From: Rheinheimera sp. SA_1
GTDB lineage: Bacteria > Pseudomonadota > Gammaproteobacteria > Enterobacterales > Alteromonadaceae
NCBI RefSeq assembly: GCF_001669775.1
Contig: NZ_LXWK01000011.1
Coordinates: forward strand, 620,001 to 684,000
Direction of reading: 5' to 3'
Length of the DNA: 64,000 nucleotides
Numbering within the stretch: the stretch's first letter is position 1; every line of letters begins with the position of its first letter. Below, piece after piece: positions 56,889 through 64,000 of this stretch. The translations under genes were made by a program, and so were the position numbers. The notes under the pieces were generated by a model. It was not told where the DNA came from, ran no database searches, and saw only the letters and a program-made list of their open reading frames with translations.

Positions 56889-59800
56889 ATGTTTAAATTC
56901 CGTTCTCTGGCTTTGCGCTGCGGCCTTGCTCTGATGGCAGGTCTTGTTGCCGGACAAGCGGCTGCGGCTGCACAAGGTACTGGTTTGTTGCGCCAACCTG
57001 ATATCACTGCCGCACAGCTGGTGTTTGTCTACGGCGGTGATTTATGGCTGAGTGACCGCAATGGCCAAAACCCACGCCAACTGACCTCGCATCCGGCGGC
57101 GGAATTTGCACCGAAGTTTTCACCTGATGGCAAATGGATAGCTTTTTCAGCTAGTTATGACAACAACACCGATGTTTATGTGATGCCGGTGACCGGTGGT
57201 GCCGCCAAGCGACTGACCTGGCATCCGGGCACCGATACCGTCAATGGCTGGAGTGCGGACGGCAAAAAAGTATTGTTTGCTTCGAACCGCGAAATTGCTA
57301 ATAGCCGCAGCAATCAGTTATTTGAAGTGGCGGTGAGCGGTGGTTACGAACAAAAAGTCATGCAGGCGGTGGCGTTTGAAGGTCGCTGGTCAAGTGACGG
57401 CAGCAAACTGGCGTATCGGCCGAATAATCAGGCATACAGTGGCACCAGCGGCTGGCGGTTACATCGTGGTGGCAGCACGCCGCCGGTGTGGATTTTGGAC
57501 GTCAAAAACCAGCAACTGGAAAAAATCCCCCACCCAAATGCCAATGACACCAGCCCGTTCTGGCTGAACAACGAGGTGTATTTCCTGTCGGATCGCGACA
57601 ATACCGCGGTCAATTTATTCAAATATCACAATAAAGAAGTCACCCAACTAACCAAAAATACCGACTGGGATCTGCGCAGCGCCGCCGGTTTTGGCGACAC
57701 CGTAGTGTATGAAGCCGGTGGTTATTTATACCAGTTCAATGCTGAAACTGGCCAAAGCCAGCAAGTAGCCATTGAACTACAAACAATGTCCGCGCAAAAA
57801 CGGCCACAGTGGAAAGATGCCAGTAATACCTTAACGTCGGCGCAATTGTCGGCCACCGGCAAAAGAGTCGTGGTCAGCGCACGCGGTGAAATTTTCACTG
57901 TTCCGCTTAAAGACGGCACGGTGCGCAATCTGTCGCAAAGCAGCGGTGTGCGTGAATTTGATGGGATCTGGAGCGCGGACGGCCAACAACTGGCGTACAT
58001 TTCGGATCAAGGTAATCAGCATCAGTTAGTGATCACGGCTCAGGACGGTCAGTCCAAAACGGGCTCCGCTAAATCCACCACCTATCCGCTTGGCAAAACC
58101 GGTTATTTTAACCTACTGGCCTGGTCGCCGGATGGTCAGAAATTGGTGTATCAGGACAATCACCTGAATCTTTATAGCTTTGATTTAAAAACTAAAAAAC
58201 AGCAAAAAATCGCCACAAGTAAACGCCGTGATCAGTTCCAACTGTCGTTTTCGGCCGATAGTCGTTACCTCGCTTACACGCTAGCCGAAGCCAATTATTT
58301 TTCGCAGCTGTATCTGCATGATTTTAACGCCGGTAAAAGTAGTCGGATCACCGATGGTTTAAGCCATGCGTCGGATCCGGCCTTTGGTGATGGTTATTTG
58401 TATTTCACCGCCTCGGTCAACACTGGGCCATCGCAGGTTGGCCTGGATTTATCCACGCAGGAACGGCCACTGCGTTATGGCATTTATGCGGCAGTGCTGA
58501 GTGCCACCGGCAAATCGCCGTTGCTGACGGAAACCGGGGATGAATCGGTGGCCGGTAAAAAAGACGACGAGAAAGCTGGCGACGACAAAGATAAAGCTGA
58601 TGGCAAAGACGACAAAAAGGCTGTGGTAAAACCAGTGCAGATAGATGTGGCTGGCCTGCAGCATCGCATCGTACCGCTGCCACTGCCGGAGAAAAATTAT
58701 GGCCAGCTGAAAGTGGCAGCCGACGGCGCGTTATGGTTTTTAGAACGCACGCAGCCTGGCGCCAGCAATGAAGGCCCAGCCGCGGACGAGGCGAATAACG
58801 CGCAGCTGCATCGCTTTGATTTTAAAGAACGCAAAGCGGCGATGATCAAAGATGGTCTGGCCGATTACAAATTCAGTGCGGATGGTAAAAAGCTGCTGAC
58901 CATGGCCGCACCCGCTTCGTTATCGCACGGTGCGGCTGAAGCGAAAACCGAACTCAAAGCCATTGATTTATCGGGCTTAAAAACTTACGTCGACCCAGCA
59001 CAGGAATGGCAGCAAATTTTTAATGATGCCTGGCGGATGCAACGGGATTATTTTTATGATGCCAACTTACATGGCATCGACTGGCAGGCGGTTTATGATA
59101 AGTACCAGCCACTGCTGAAGTTTGTGCAGCGCCGCGAAGATTTAAACGAAGTGCTGGTAGAGATGATTGCCGAGTTGCAGGTCGGTCATAACCGGATTGG
59201 CGGCGGTGATGTGCATCAGGAAACGCCCAGTAAAGTGGGTTTACTCGGTGCCGATTTTGTCATCCGCGATGGCAAATATCAGCTAAAAACCGTCTTGGCC
59301 GGCGATCGTTGGAACCCATTTTTAAAAGCGCCACTGGCGACCCCTGGCAACAGCGCCAAAGCCGGTGATTTTGTGCTGGCGATTAACGGCGAGCCGCTGG
59401 ATGCATCGCAGAACATCTATCAACTGCTCGATAACACCCAGGGCAAACAGCTGCAATTGACCATCGCTGACAATGCAGCCGGTACCAATTCGCGGCAGAT
59501 CCGGGTTGAACCTATCGCCAATGAAAACGAGCTGCGGCTCTGGCATTGGGTCGAAAACAACCGGCAGCAGGTGGAGAAAGCCAGCAACGGCAAAATTGCC
59601 TATGTCTTTTTACCCAATACCGGCGGCGGTGGTTTTTACTTCTTTAACCGGATGTTTTTCGCGCAAGTGGATAAACAGGCGTTAATCATCGATGAGCGGA
59701 AAAATGGCGGTGGCCAGGCGGCAAACTACATCACTGACATTCTGTCACGACCGTTTTTATCTGGCTGGAAAGACCGCGATGGCATGATCTTCACTACGCC

Positions 59801-60200
59801 GGGCGGCGCTATTTACGGCCCGAAAACCATGTTGATTGATCAGGATGCCGGCTCTGGCGGTGATTTCCTACCCTGGGCCTTCAAGCGGTTACAGCTGGGC
59901 AAAACCATCGGCACCCGCACCTGGGGTGGTTTGATTGGGATTTCCGCCAATCCAAATATGATTGACGGTGGGTTCCACGTGGTGCCGTTCTTCCGCTTCT
60001 ACACCCCGGATGGTGAATGGCGGGTAGAAAACGAAGGCGTGGCACCGGATATCGAATTAGAACTGGATCCAATTGCTGTCAATCAGGGGCGCGATGTGCA
60101 GTTGGAGCGGGCTATTGCCGAGACCTTGCAACAGCTGCAAAGCAAGCCGGTACAGGTTCCCAATCAGGCACCGTCAATGCCGGTTGAGCTTGGGAAATAA
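56889..60200 (+). CDS. Tricorn-like S41 family protease, exported
   Basis: About 1103 residues. A signal peptide (MFKFRSLALRCGLALMAGLVAG... to QAAAAA) is followed by WD40-like beta-propeller repeats (FSPDGKWIAFSAS, WSADGKKVLFASN, WSPDGQKLVYQDN and others) over about residues 30-520. A lysine/aspartate-rich linker lies at about 555-580. Next come a tricorn C1-like region (WRMQRDYFYDANLHGIDW), a PDZ domain (about 780-860) and the S41 protease part with DERKNGGGQAANY and the nucleophile in AGSGGDFLPWAF. The conserved ENEGVAPDIELE lies near the end. This is the standard tricorn layout; tricorn proteases cut peptides into short fragments. The second ATG (56889) is eight bases after AAGGA; the first (56883) is only two, so I chose the second. 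A hairpin follows the stop. Confidence 0.9.
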   Translation: MFKFRSLALRCGLALMAGLVAGQAAAAAQGTGLLRQPDITAAQLVFVYGGDLWLSDRNGQNPRQLTSHPAAEFAPKFSPDGKWIAFSASYDNNTDVYVMPVTGGAAKRLTWHPGTDTVNGWSADGKKVLFASNREIANSRSNQLFEVAVSGGYEQKVMQAVAFEGRWSSDGSKLAYRPNNQAYSGTSGWRLHRGGSTPPVWILDVKNQQLEKIPHPNANDTSPFWLNNEVYFLSDRDNTAVNLFKYHNKEVTQLTKNTDWDLRSAAGFGDTVVYEAGGYLYQFNAETGQSQQVAIELQTMSAQKRPQWKDASNTLTSAQLSATGKRVVVSARGEIFTVPLKDGTVRNLSQSSGVREFDGIWSADGQQLAYISDQGNQHQLVITAQDGQSKTGSAKSTTYPLGKTGYFNLLAWSPDGQKLVYQDNHLNLYSFDLKTKKQQKIATSKRRDQFQLSFSADSRYLAYTLAEANYFSQLYLHDFNAGKSSRITDGLSHASDPAFGDGYLYFTASVNTGPSQVGLDLSTQERPLRYGIYAAVLSATGKSPLLTETGDESVAGKKDDEKAGDDKDKADGKDDKKAVVKPVQIDVAGLQHRIVPLPLPEKNYGQLKVAADGALWFLERTQPGASNEGPAADEANNAQLHRFDFKERKAAMIKDGLADYKFSADGKKLLTMAAPASLSHGAAEAKTELKAIDLSGLKTYVDPAQEWQQIFNDAWRMQRDYFYDANLHGIDWQAVYDKYQPLLKFVQRREDLNEVLVEMIAELQVGHNRIGGGDVHQETPSKVGLLGADFVIRDGKYQLKTVLAGDRWNPFLKAPLATPGNSAKAGDFVLAINGEPLDASQNIYQLLDNTQGKQLQLTIADNAAGTNSRQIRVEPIANENELRLWHWVENNRQQVEKASNGKIAYVFLPNTGGGGFYFFNRMFFAQVDKQALIIDERKNGGGQAANYITDILSRPFLSGWKDRDGMIFTTPGGAIYGPKTMLIDQDAGSGGDFLPWAFKRLQLGKTIGTRTWGGLIGISANPNMIDGGFHVVPFFRFYTPDGEWRVENEGVAPDIELELDPIAVNQGRDVQLERAIAETLQQLQSKPVQVPNQAPSMPVELGK

Positions 60201-60214
60201 GCCGAAAATGGTGT

Positions 60215-60248
60215 GCCAGGCTGCAGTACGATGCAGTCTGGCTCTTTA
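60215..60248 (+). terminator. Terminator hairpin after the tricorn gene
   Basis: GCCAGGCTGCA (60215-60225) pairs with TGCAGTCTGGC (60232-60242) over 11 positions including one G-T, with loop GTACGA and a short TCTTTA tail. The stem is strong and the T-run weak. Confidence 0.6.
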
Positions 60249-60365
60249 GCCCCCGCAACTAAACTGTCATCAAAACATCACGTTCTGGTCATGCCACGCC
60301 CATAAGGTCTAGCGAACGAAGCGCAATTTTCGACCAAGCACACGCATCACAAACAAGGACAACCT

Positions 60366-60554
60366 ATGCTGCCACAGAAAAAATCACTGTTACGCCGTAA
60401 TGCCTGGTTCCGGCAACAATATCTGCCGCAACCGCTAACGAGCACCACAGCAGAAACGACCGCTGCCAATGAAGAATGTAACCTTACGAACAGACGCCAG
60501 CCTTTGCACTTTGATAGCACTATTTACCACCATGGTGCGTCGCAAACAGAATAG
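60366..60554 (+). CDS. Doubtful 62-residue hypothetical protein
   Basis: The frame MLPQKKSLLRRNAWFRQQYLPQPL is preceded by AAGGACAACCT, a reasonable ribosome site, and lies in an otherwise empty stretch. It is basic at the start, has no signal peptide, membrane segment or motif, and is compositionally unremarkable. It may be chance. Confidence 0.25.
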   Translation: MLPQKKSLLRRNAWFRQQYLPQPLTSTTAETTAANEECNLTNRRQPLHFDSTIYHHGASQTE

Positions 60555-60756
60555 TCCGTCAGATTTGGATAGAACGAACAACAGGAAAACTTCGAGGATG
60601 ACGGAACAACTAAAGAACTAGTAAAAAACTTCTTATGCGGCTTAAATTTAAATACAACGTTAACTTTTGCAACATAAAAGTGCGTTAAAACAACTATTCA
60701 GGCATAATGGCGCCCTGCCAATTCCGGTTATCCAGCTGTTGACGAGTCCCCCCCTG

Positions 60757-62082
60757 ATGAAGTTTTTTGCACCTTTGCTCTGCTTACTTTTATTAACCGC
60801 ATGTGGCGGTGGTTCTGACACCACGCCTGTTGAACAAACCAAACCAGACATTCCAAAACCAGTGATCCCCCCCCTGAAAATCAAAGTACAACAGGCGCGC
60901 AGTTGCGGTGGCATCCTGCCATCAGCCAACGCTGAACTGCTGATCTACAACAACGACTGGCAAATCATCAGTCGGCATCAAGCCAATAGCGATGGCAGTT
61001 TTCAACTGGTACCTACCACTTCACTGATTAATTTTTCAGTCATTAACAAAGGTGATCAGAACGGTGCACAGGACGTGAATGTGCATGCCTTTGCTCAAGT
61101 GGAAAGCGGCGATTTTGGCACTCTGATATTGGGGACTACCGCCAATGGCTGCCAGTGTGAAACGCTTTCAGTGATCTTCAGTAAAGTAAGTAGTAGTCCA
61201 ATCGAAAAAATCGTCTTGAACTACGACGCTTCGCGGGGAAATATAAATTCACCGGTCATCAACAATCAAGCATCTGTTGAAATCTGTCGCGAGAGCGGCA
61301 GTGCCTGGCCAGTGTTGACCTTTTCCGCTTTGGATCAACAAGGTGAGTGGTTTTATCAGCAAATCGAACAGTATTCAGCTGGTCAGCCTTTGCAGGTGAA
61401 TTTAAACCAAGGCGTGAGTTACCCAATCAATTTTCAGAGCAATATCCGTGCTGACTTTTTAACCAGCACCTATTACACCAAGCATGGAGCCATAGTCCCG
61501 CTGAGCAATAGCCGCGATAAATTACTCGCTGTTACAGGGCTAAAAGAGATGAAATTTGCCGCACTACGAGCCGCCAACAATCTTACTTTAGAATACGGCG
61601 AGAACTATCAAACCTATACTTATGCAAGGCATCAATTTAATCGCCGTAGCGATTTTTTTGCGCCTATTAATTTCAAATTACCAACTCCTGACCAAGCACA
61701 ATCACTTGGGAAACTATTCCAGACCGAATGGATGAGTAATACACAGCCCAGCCGTTATGACTTTACGGCATTCAGCGGTTACCGTATGGCAACTATCTAT
61801 CAAGTAGAACCATTGACTAATGGTGGTTACATTTATCAGAGCATCATGAGTCCGTTACAAGGCTCAATGCCTGCAGATTTATTACCTGCAGGATATTTGA
61901 ATAGCGTACTTCGGGCTGCAGTGCCCAAGTTAGAATTGGAAATTCAACTCGACACCATCCACACCGACCTGAACATGACTGAACACGCTAAACAGCTCAT
62001 GAATTATTACGCAACATTACCGAGCAAGGTGGAGCGTCCAGCTGAGTTAACTTCTGTAGGGGTCGCAGTTACCCGTTGGTAA
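60757..62082 (+). CDS. Lipoprotein of unknown function
   Basis: 441 residues from the ATG at 60757. The lipoprotein signal MKFFAPLLCLLLLTACGGGSD has a canonical LTAC lipobox and a flexible GGGSD linker, so the protein is probably lipidated and in the outer membrane or periplasm. Pairs of cysteines follow (RSCGGI, NGCQCETL, VEICRE). An early stretch of about 50 residues (AELLIYNNDWQIISRHQANSDGSF) resembles carboxypeptidase-regulatory-like beta folds. I do not recognise the rest. A longer in-frame start at 60667 would bury the signal peptide and is rejected. The ribosome site is weak. A long perfect hairpin follows the stop. Confidence 0.78.
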   Translation: MKFFAPLLCLLLLTACGGGSDTTPVEQTKPDIPKPVIPPLKIKVQQARSCGGILPSANAELLIYNNDWQIISRHQANSDGSFQLVPTTSLINFSVINKGDQNGAQDVNVHAFAQVESGDFGTLILGTTANGCQCETLSVIFSKVSSSPIEKIVLNYDASRGNINSPVINNQASVEICRESGSAWPVLTFSALDQQGEWFYQQIEQYSAGQPLQVNLNQGVSYPINFQSNIRADFLTSTYYTKHGAIVPLSNSRDKLLAVTGLKEMKFAALRAANNLTLEYGENYQTYTYARHQFNRRSDFFAPINFKLPTPDQAQSLGKLFQTEWMSNTQPSRYDFTAFSGYRMATIYQVEPLTNGGYIYQSIMSPLQGSMPADLLPAGYLNSVLRAAVPKLELEIQLDTIHTDLNMTEHAKQLMNYYATLPSKVERPAELTSVGVAVTRW

Positions 62083-62088
62083 CATTAG

Positions 62089-62134
62089 GTCTGAGTCATT
62101 TGTTAACAGAGATCTGGTAACAAATGACTCAGAC
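62089..62134. repeat. Perfect 17-bp inverted repeat after the lipoprotein gene
   Basis: GTCTGAGTCATTTGTTA (62089-62105) and its exact reverse complement (62118-62134) flank a 12-base loop, seven bases after the stop codon. It would form a very stable RNA hairpin. There is no T-run after it, so it may act as an mRNA-end stabiliser or weak terminator rather than a standard terminator. Confidence 0.8.
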
Positions 62135-62170
62135 ACCATAATTAACATTTGTCACTGCCCTAATCAATCA

Positions 62171-62198
62171 TTGATGCCGGATAAATATTTGCTATCAT
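62171..62198 (+). promoter_or_regulatory. Predicted promoter of the nhaC-like gene
   Basis: TTGATG (62171-62176) and TATCAT (62193-62198) are 16 bases apart; the -10 matches five of six positions. Transcription would start near 62205 and give a leader of about 160 bases before the ATG. Confidence 0.5.
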
Positions 62199-62244
62199 AT
62201 CCGGCCGCAATTCCTGTCAGATTGCCGGAAATAACCTAAAAATA

Positions 62245-62350
62245 ACTACAGAGGCCCGCAGGCCAAAATCTGCCTAAGCCCGAGTGAAAGCAGACGATCG
62301 CTGCAGGCACCTAAGCCGCGCGCCCGTGCTGTAACCAAGCAGTCGAGTTT
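62245..62350 (+). promoter_or_regulatory. Structured leader RNA, candidate riboswitch of the antiporter gene
   Basis: The leader contains a GGCC-CGCA-GGCC hairpin (62253-62264) and a hairpin TCTGC/GCAGA (62269-62273 with 62290-62294). Another hairpin, GCAC/GTGC (62307-62310 with 62326-62329), follows. The last two both carry CCTAAGCC at the 5' side of the stem-loop (62273-62280 and 62310-62317, 37 bases apart). The strand GCAG at 62290-62293 can pair instead with CTGC at 62301-62304, giving two exclusive folds. Cation-responsive leader classes (Na+ and Li+ riboswitches) are known upstream of such transporters. I cannot assign it to a class from memory. Confidence 0.4.
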
Positions 62351-62367
62351 TTTGTAAGGAACCCCTG

Positions 62368-63825
62368 ATGGATTCACCCAGTGCGTTAAGTTTAATTCCT
62401 CCGGTCGTTGTGATGGCCGTGGCCATTTGGCTGAAACGTCCCATTCTGGCGCTGATCGTTGGTGCTGTGGTCGGCCTGTTAATGTTAAGTCCTACCAATT
62501 CACTGAGTAATTTCAGTGAAATTTCGGTCAAAGTGATGCAAGACGAAACCATTGGCTGGTTAATTCTGGTTTGTGGTGGTTTTGGTGCTTTGATTGGATT
62601 GTTAATTCACACCGGTGGAGCGTTGGCTTTTGGCCGTTTAGGCTCCCAATTAGCCACCGGACCTCGTTCTTCGATGTTTATGACCTTTATGCTTGGCGTC
62701 ATTATCTTTGTTGATGATTACCTGAATGCGCTGACGGTCGGCGAAGCGATGAAACGGGTCACTGACAAGTATAAAATTTCCAGACAAAAACTGGCCTACA
62801 TCGTCGATTCCACGGCGGCGCCAATTTGTGTGATTATTCCCATCTCAACCTGGGCGGTGTTTTTCGGTGGATTGCTGGAAGACAACGATATCGCTGACAA
62901 AGGTCAGGGGATTTCGGTGTATATCCAGGCCATCCCTTATATGTTTTACCCTTGGCTTGCGGTATTGATGGTGATGCTGGTTGCCCTGAAACTGATGCCG
63001 GATTTAGGCCCGATGAAAAAAGCCGAACTGGCCACGCAGCAAGGGAATCCTTACGAGTGTGAACTGGCTGAAGGTCAGCCTAAAATGACCAGCACCAGCA
63101 CCAGCCCGAGTCACCAGGCGTCGCAGCAGATGCCGCATCACACCAGTGATGAATTTGCCATGCATTCGATTGAAGAAGAATTTGAAGGCAGCAATCGCCA
63201 GGGTAAGGTGCATAACTTCGCCGTGCCGATGTTGTCATTAATTTTCTTCACCATTGTACTGGGTAATTCATTCAGCGAACCTGATGTGCTCAAAGGTATT
63301 ATTGCCACCTTATTGCTGACCATTGTCTATTACGGTGTACAACGCCTGATGAGCATCAGCGAAATGATGGACGTGATGATGAATGGTTTTAAAACCATGT
63401 TGCCTGCCATCAGCACCGTGATTGCGGCTTTTATCTTCAAAGATGTCTGCGATAAATTATTGTTGCCGCAGTATGTCATCGATAACCTGAGCCCTTACAT
63501 GACGGCGCAAATGCTACCGGCGCTGGTCTTTGTGGCGATGGCGGTATTGTCGTTTGCGACCGGTTCATCCTGGGGTATTTTTGCTGTGTCCATCCCGATT
63601 GTGATGCCATTGGCACATGCGGTGAACGCGGATATTCCGCTGGTGATCGGTGCCTTGTTGTCAGCAGCCTCCTTTGGTTCACAAGCTTGTTTCTATAGCG
63701 ATTCGACGGTGCTGGCGGCGCAAGGCTCGGGGTGTAATCTGATATCCCATGCCGTCACACAGCTGCCTTACTGTTTAATTGCTGCAGCACTGGCCTTTGG
63801 TGGTTTTGTGTTATTGGCTTTATAA
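62368..63825 (+). CDS. NhaC-family Na+/H+ antiporter-like membrane protein
   Basis: 485 residues with about ten or more hydrophobic helices. The conserved region GVIIFVDDYLNALTVGEAMKRVTDKYKISR, with its paired acidic residues in a membrane helix, is shown at about residues 110-140. STAAPICVIIPISTWAVFFGG and SFATGSSWGIFAVSIPIVMPLA are also typical of the NhaC/ArsB-like ion-transporter fold. A long hydrophilic loop rich in Ser, Thr and His (about 225-275) is unusual and may be regulatory. Family members exchange sodium for protons, but some carry amino acids such as lysine, so the substrate is not certain. The ATG has AAGGA eight bases upstream. The leader has its own structure and promoter, and a clean terminator follows, so the gene is monocistronic. 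Confidence 0.9.
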   Translation: MDSPSALSLIPPVVVMAVAIWLKRPILALIVGAVVGLLMLSPTNSLSNFSEISVKVMQDETIGWLILVCGGFGALIGLLIHTGGALAFGRLGSQLATGPRSSMFMTFMLGVIIFVDDYLNALTVGEAMKRVTDKYKISRQKLAYIVDSTAAPICVIIPISTWAVFFGGLLEDNDIADKGQGISVYIQAIPYMFYPWLAVLMVMLVALKLMPDLGPMKKAELATQQGNPYECELAEGQPKMTSTSTSPSHQASQQMPHHTSDEFAMHSIEEEFEGSNRQGKVHNFAVPMLSLIFFTIVLGNSFSEPDVLKGIIATLLLTIVYYGVQRLMSISEMMDVMMNGFKTMLPAISTVIAAFIFKDVCDKLLLPQYVIDNLSPYMTAQMLPALVFVAMAVLSFATGSSWGIFAVSIPIVMPLAHAVNADIPLVIGALLSAASFGSQACFYSDSTVLAAQGSGCNLISHAVTQLPYCLIAAALAFGGFVLLAL

Positions 63826-63856
63826 ACGACAACTGGCAGCAGGTTGTTGAACAAGG

Positions 63857-63885
63857 AAGCCAGCGGATCTATCGCTGGCTTTTTT
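63857..63885 (+). terminator. Rho-independent terminator after the nhaC-like gene
   Basis: AGCCAGCG (63858-63865) pairs perfectly with CGCTGGCT (63873-63880), with a seven-base loop and six T's at the end. It is a textbook terminator. Confidence 0.9.
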
Positions 63886-63907
63886 ACATGAAAAACAGGG
63901 AATTTCC

Positions 63908-64000
63908 GTGCGCAGACTGCAATTGATTTCAGCGCTATTGTTGTTAAACCTGGCGCTGCCTGCTTCGGCCAGCCTCAGCAGATTACATCTGAAGAATGGC
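63908..64000 (+). CDS. Exported protein, 5' end only
   Basis: A GTG start at 63908, preceded by AGGGA seven bases upstream, opens a frame that runs off the window. The 31 residues are a signal peptide (MRRLQLISALLLLNLALPASA) and about ten residues of the mature protein (SLSRLHLKNG). The function cannot be told. Confidence 0.65.
   Translation, partial: MRRLQLISALLLLNLALPASASLSRLHLKNG

Larger units (their letters stand above)
60201..60756. other. Intergenic region after the tricorn gene
   Basis: 556 bases. It holds a terminator-like hairpin at 60215-60248 and one doubtful short frame at 60366-60554. The stretch 60555-60756 has no feature I can support beyond presumed promoter sequence for the lipoprotein gene. 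Confidence 0.5.

Noticed and set aside
62089-62134. Miniature transposable element at the 17-bp inverted repeat
   Set aside because: It is only 46 bases long with no visible target-site duplication; a transcript-end hairpin is simpler.
62245-62350. Lysine riboswitch upstream of the NhaC-family gene
   Set aside because: Some NhaC relatives carry lysine, but the conserved lysine-riboswitch core segments are not present here.

Overview
The window holds one very large hybrid polyketide/non-ribosomal peptide (PKS/NRPS) gene cluster, followed by a block of unrelated chromosomal genes. The moderate GC content, the NhaC-type antiporter, the tricorn-like protease, the DUF4870-like membrane protein and the lipoproteins suggest a marine or aquatic gammaproteobacterium, perhaps of the Alteromonadales/Rheinheimera type. 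That placement is an impression from gene content, not a phylogenetic result.

Region 1 (1-48460, all on the minus strand, read from right to left) is an assembly line. Most neighbouring genes overlap by a few bases or lie a few bases apart, so it looks like one long, translationally coupled transcript. The order is: fatty-acyl-AMP ligase with carrier domain; cytochrome P450; a two-module PKS (KS-AT-KR-ACP-KS-[decayed AT]-DH-KR-ACP); an NRPS with C-A(Asn/Asp-like)-PCP-Cy-A(Cys)-Ox-PCP, predicted to make a thiazole; a PKS with the unusual order KS-AT-KR-DH-ACP; a freestanding condensation protein; a SyrP-like aspartate beta-hydroxylase; an NRPS with [C-like]-A(Asp)-PCP-[E-like, PP instead of HH]-C-A(Asp)-PCP-E; an NRPS C-A(Asp)-PCP; a PKS KS-AT-KR-ACP; an NRPS C-[dead A]-PCP; and the start of another NRPS that begins directly with an adenylation domain and runs off the left edge. 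The predicted product is a fatty-acylated, thiazole-containing, aspartate-rich lipopeptide/polyketide. It probably carries beta-hydroxyaspartate, a known metal ligand. The cluster end, including release, export and any receptor, lies outside the window.

Region 2 (49083-52591, minus) is a BlaI/BlaR-like unit: a BlaI-family repressor, an M56 membrane peptidase whose sensor end is replaced by ankyrin repeats, and a lipoprotein serine hydrolase of the class C beta-lactamase family. Two perfect palindromes bracket a recognisable promoter in front of the repressor gene.

Region 3 (52853-55086, minus) holds an AT-rich small secreted protein, a flavodoxin-fold quinone reductase-like protein under a textbook MerR-type promoter, the MerR regulator itself, and a DUF4870-like membrane protein.

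Region 4 (55491-64000, plus) holds a second membrane-anchored serine hydrolase, a tricorn-like S41 protease, an unrecognised lipoprotein, an NhaC-family antiporter preceded by a structured leader RNA, and the start of another exported protein. I saw no tRNA, rRNA, CRISPR array, insertion sequence or replication origin.
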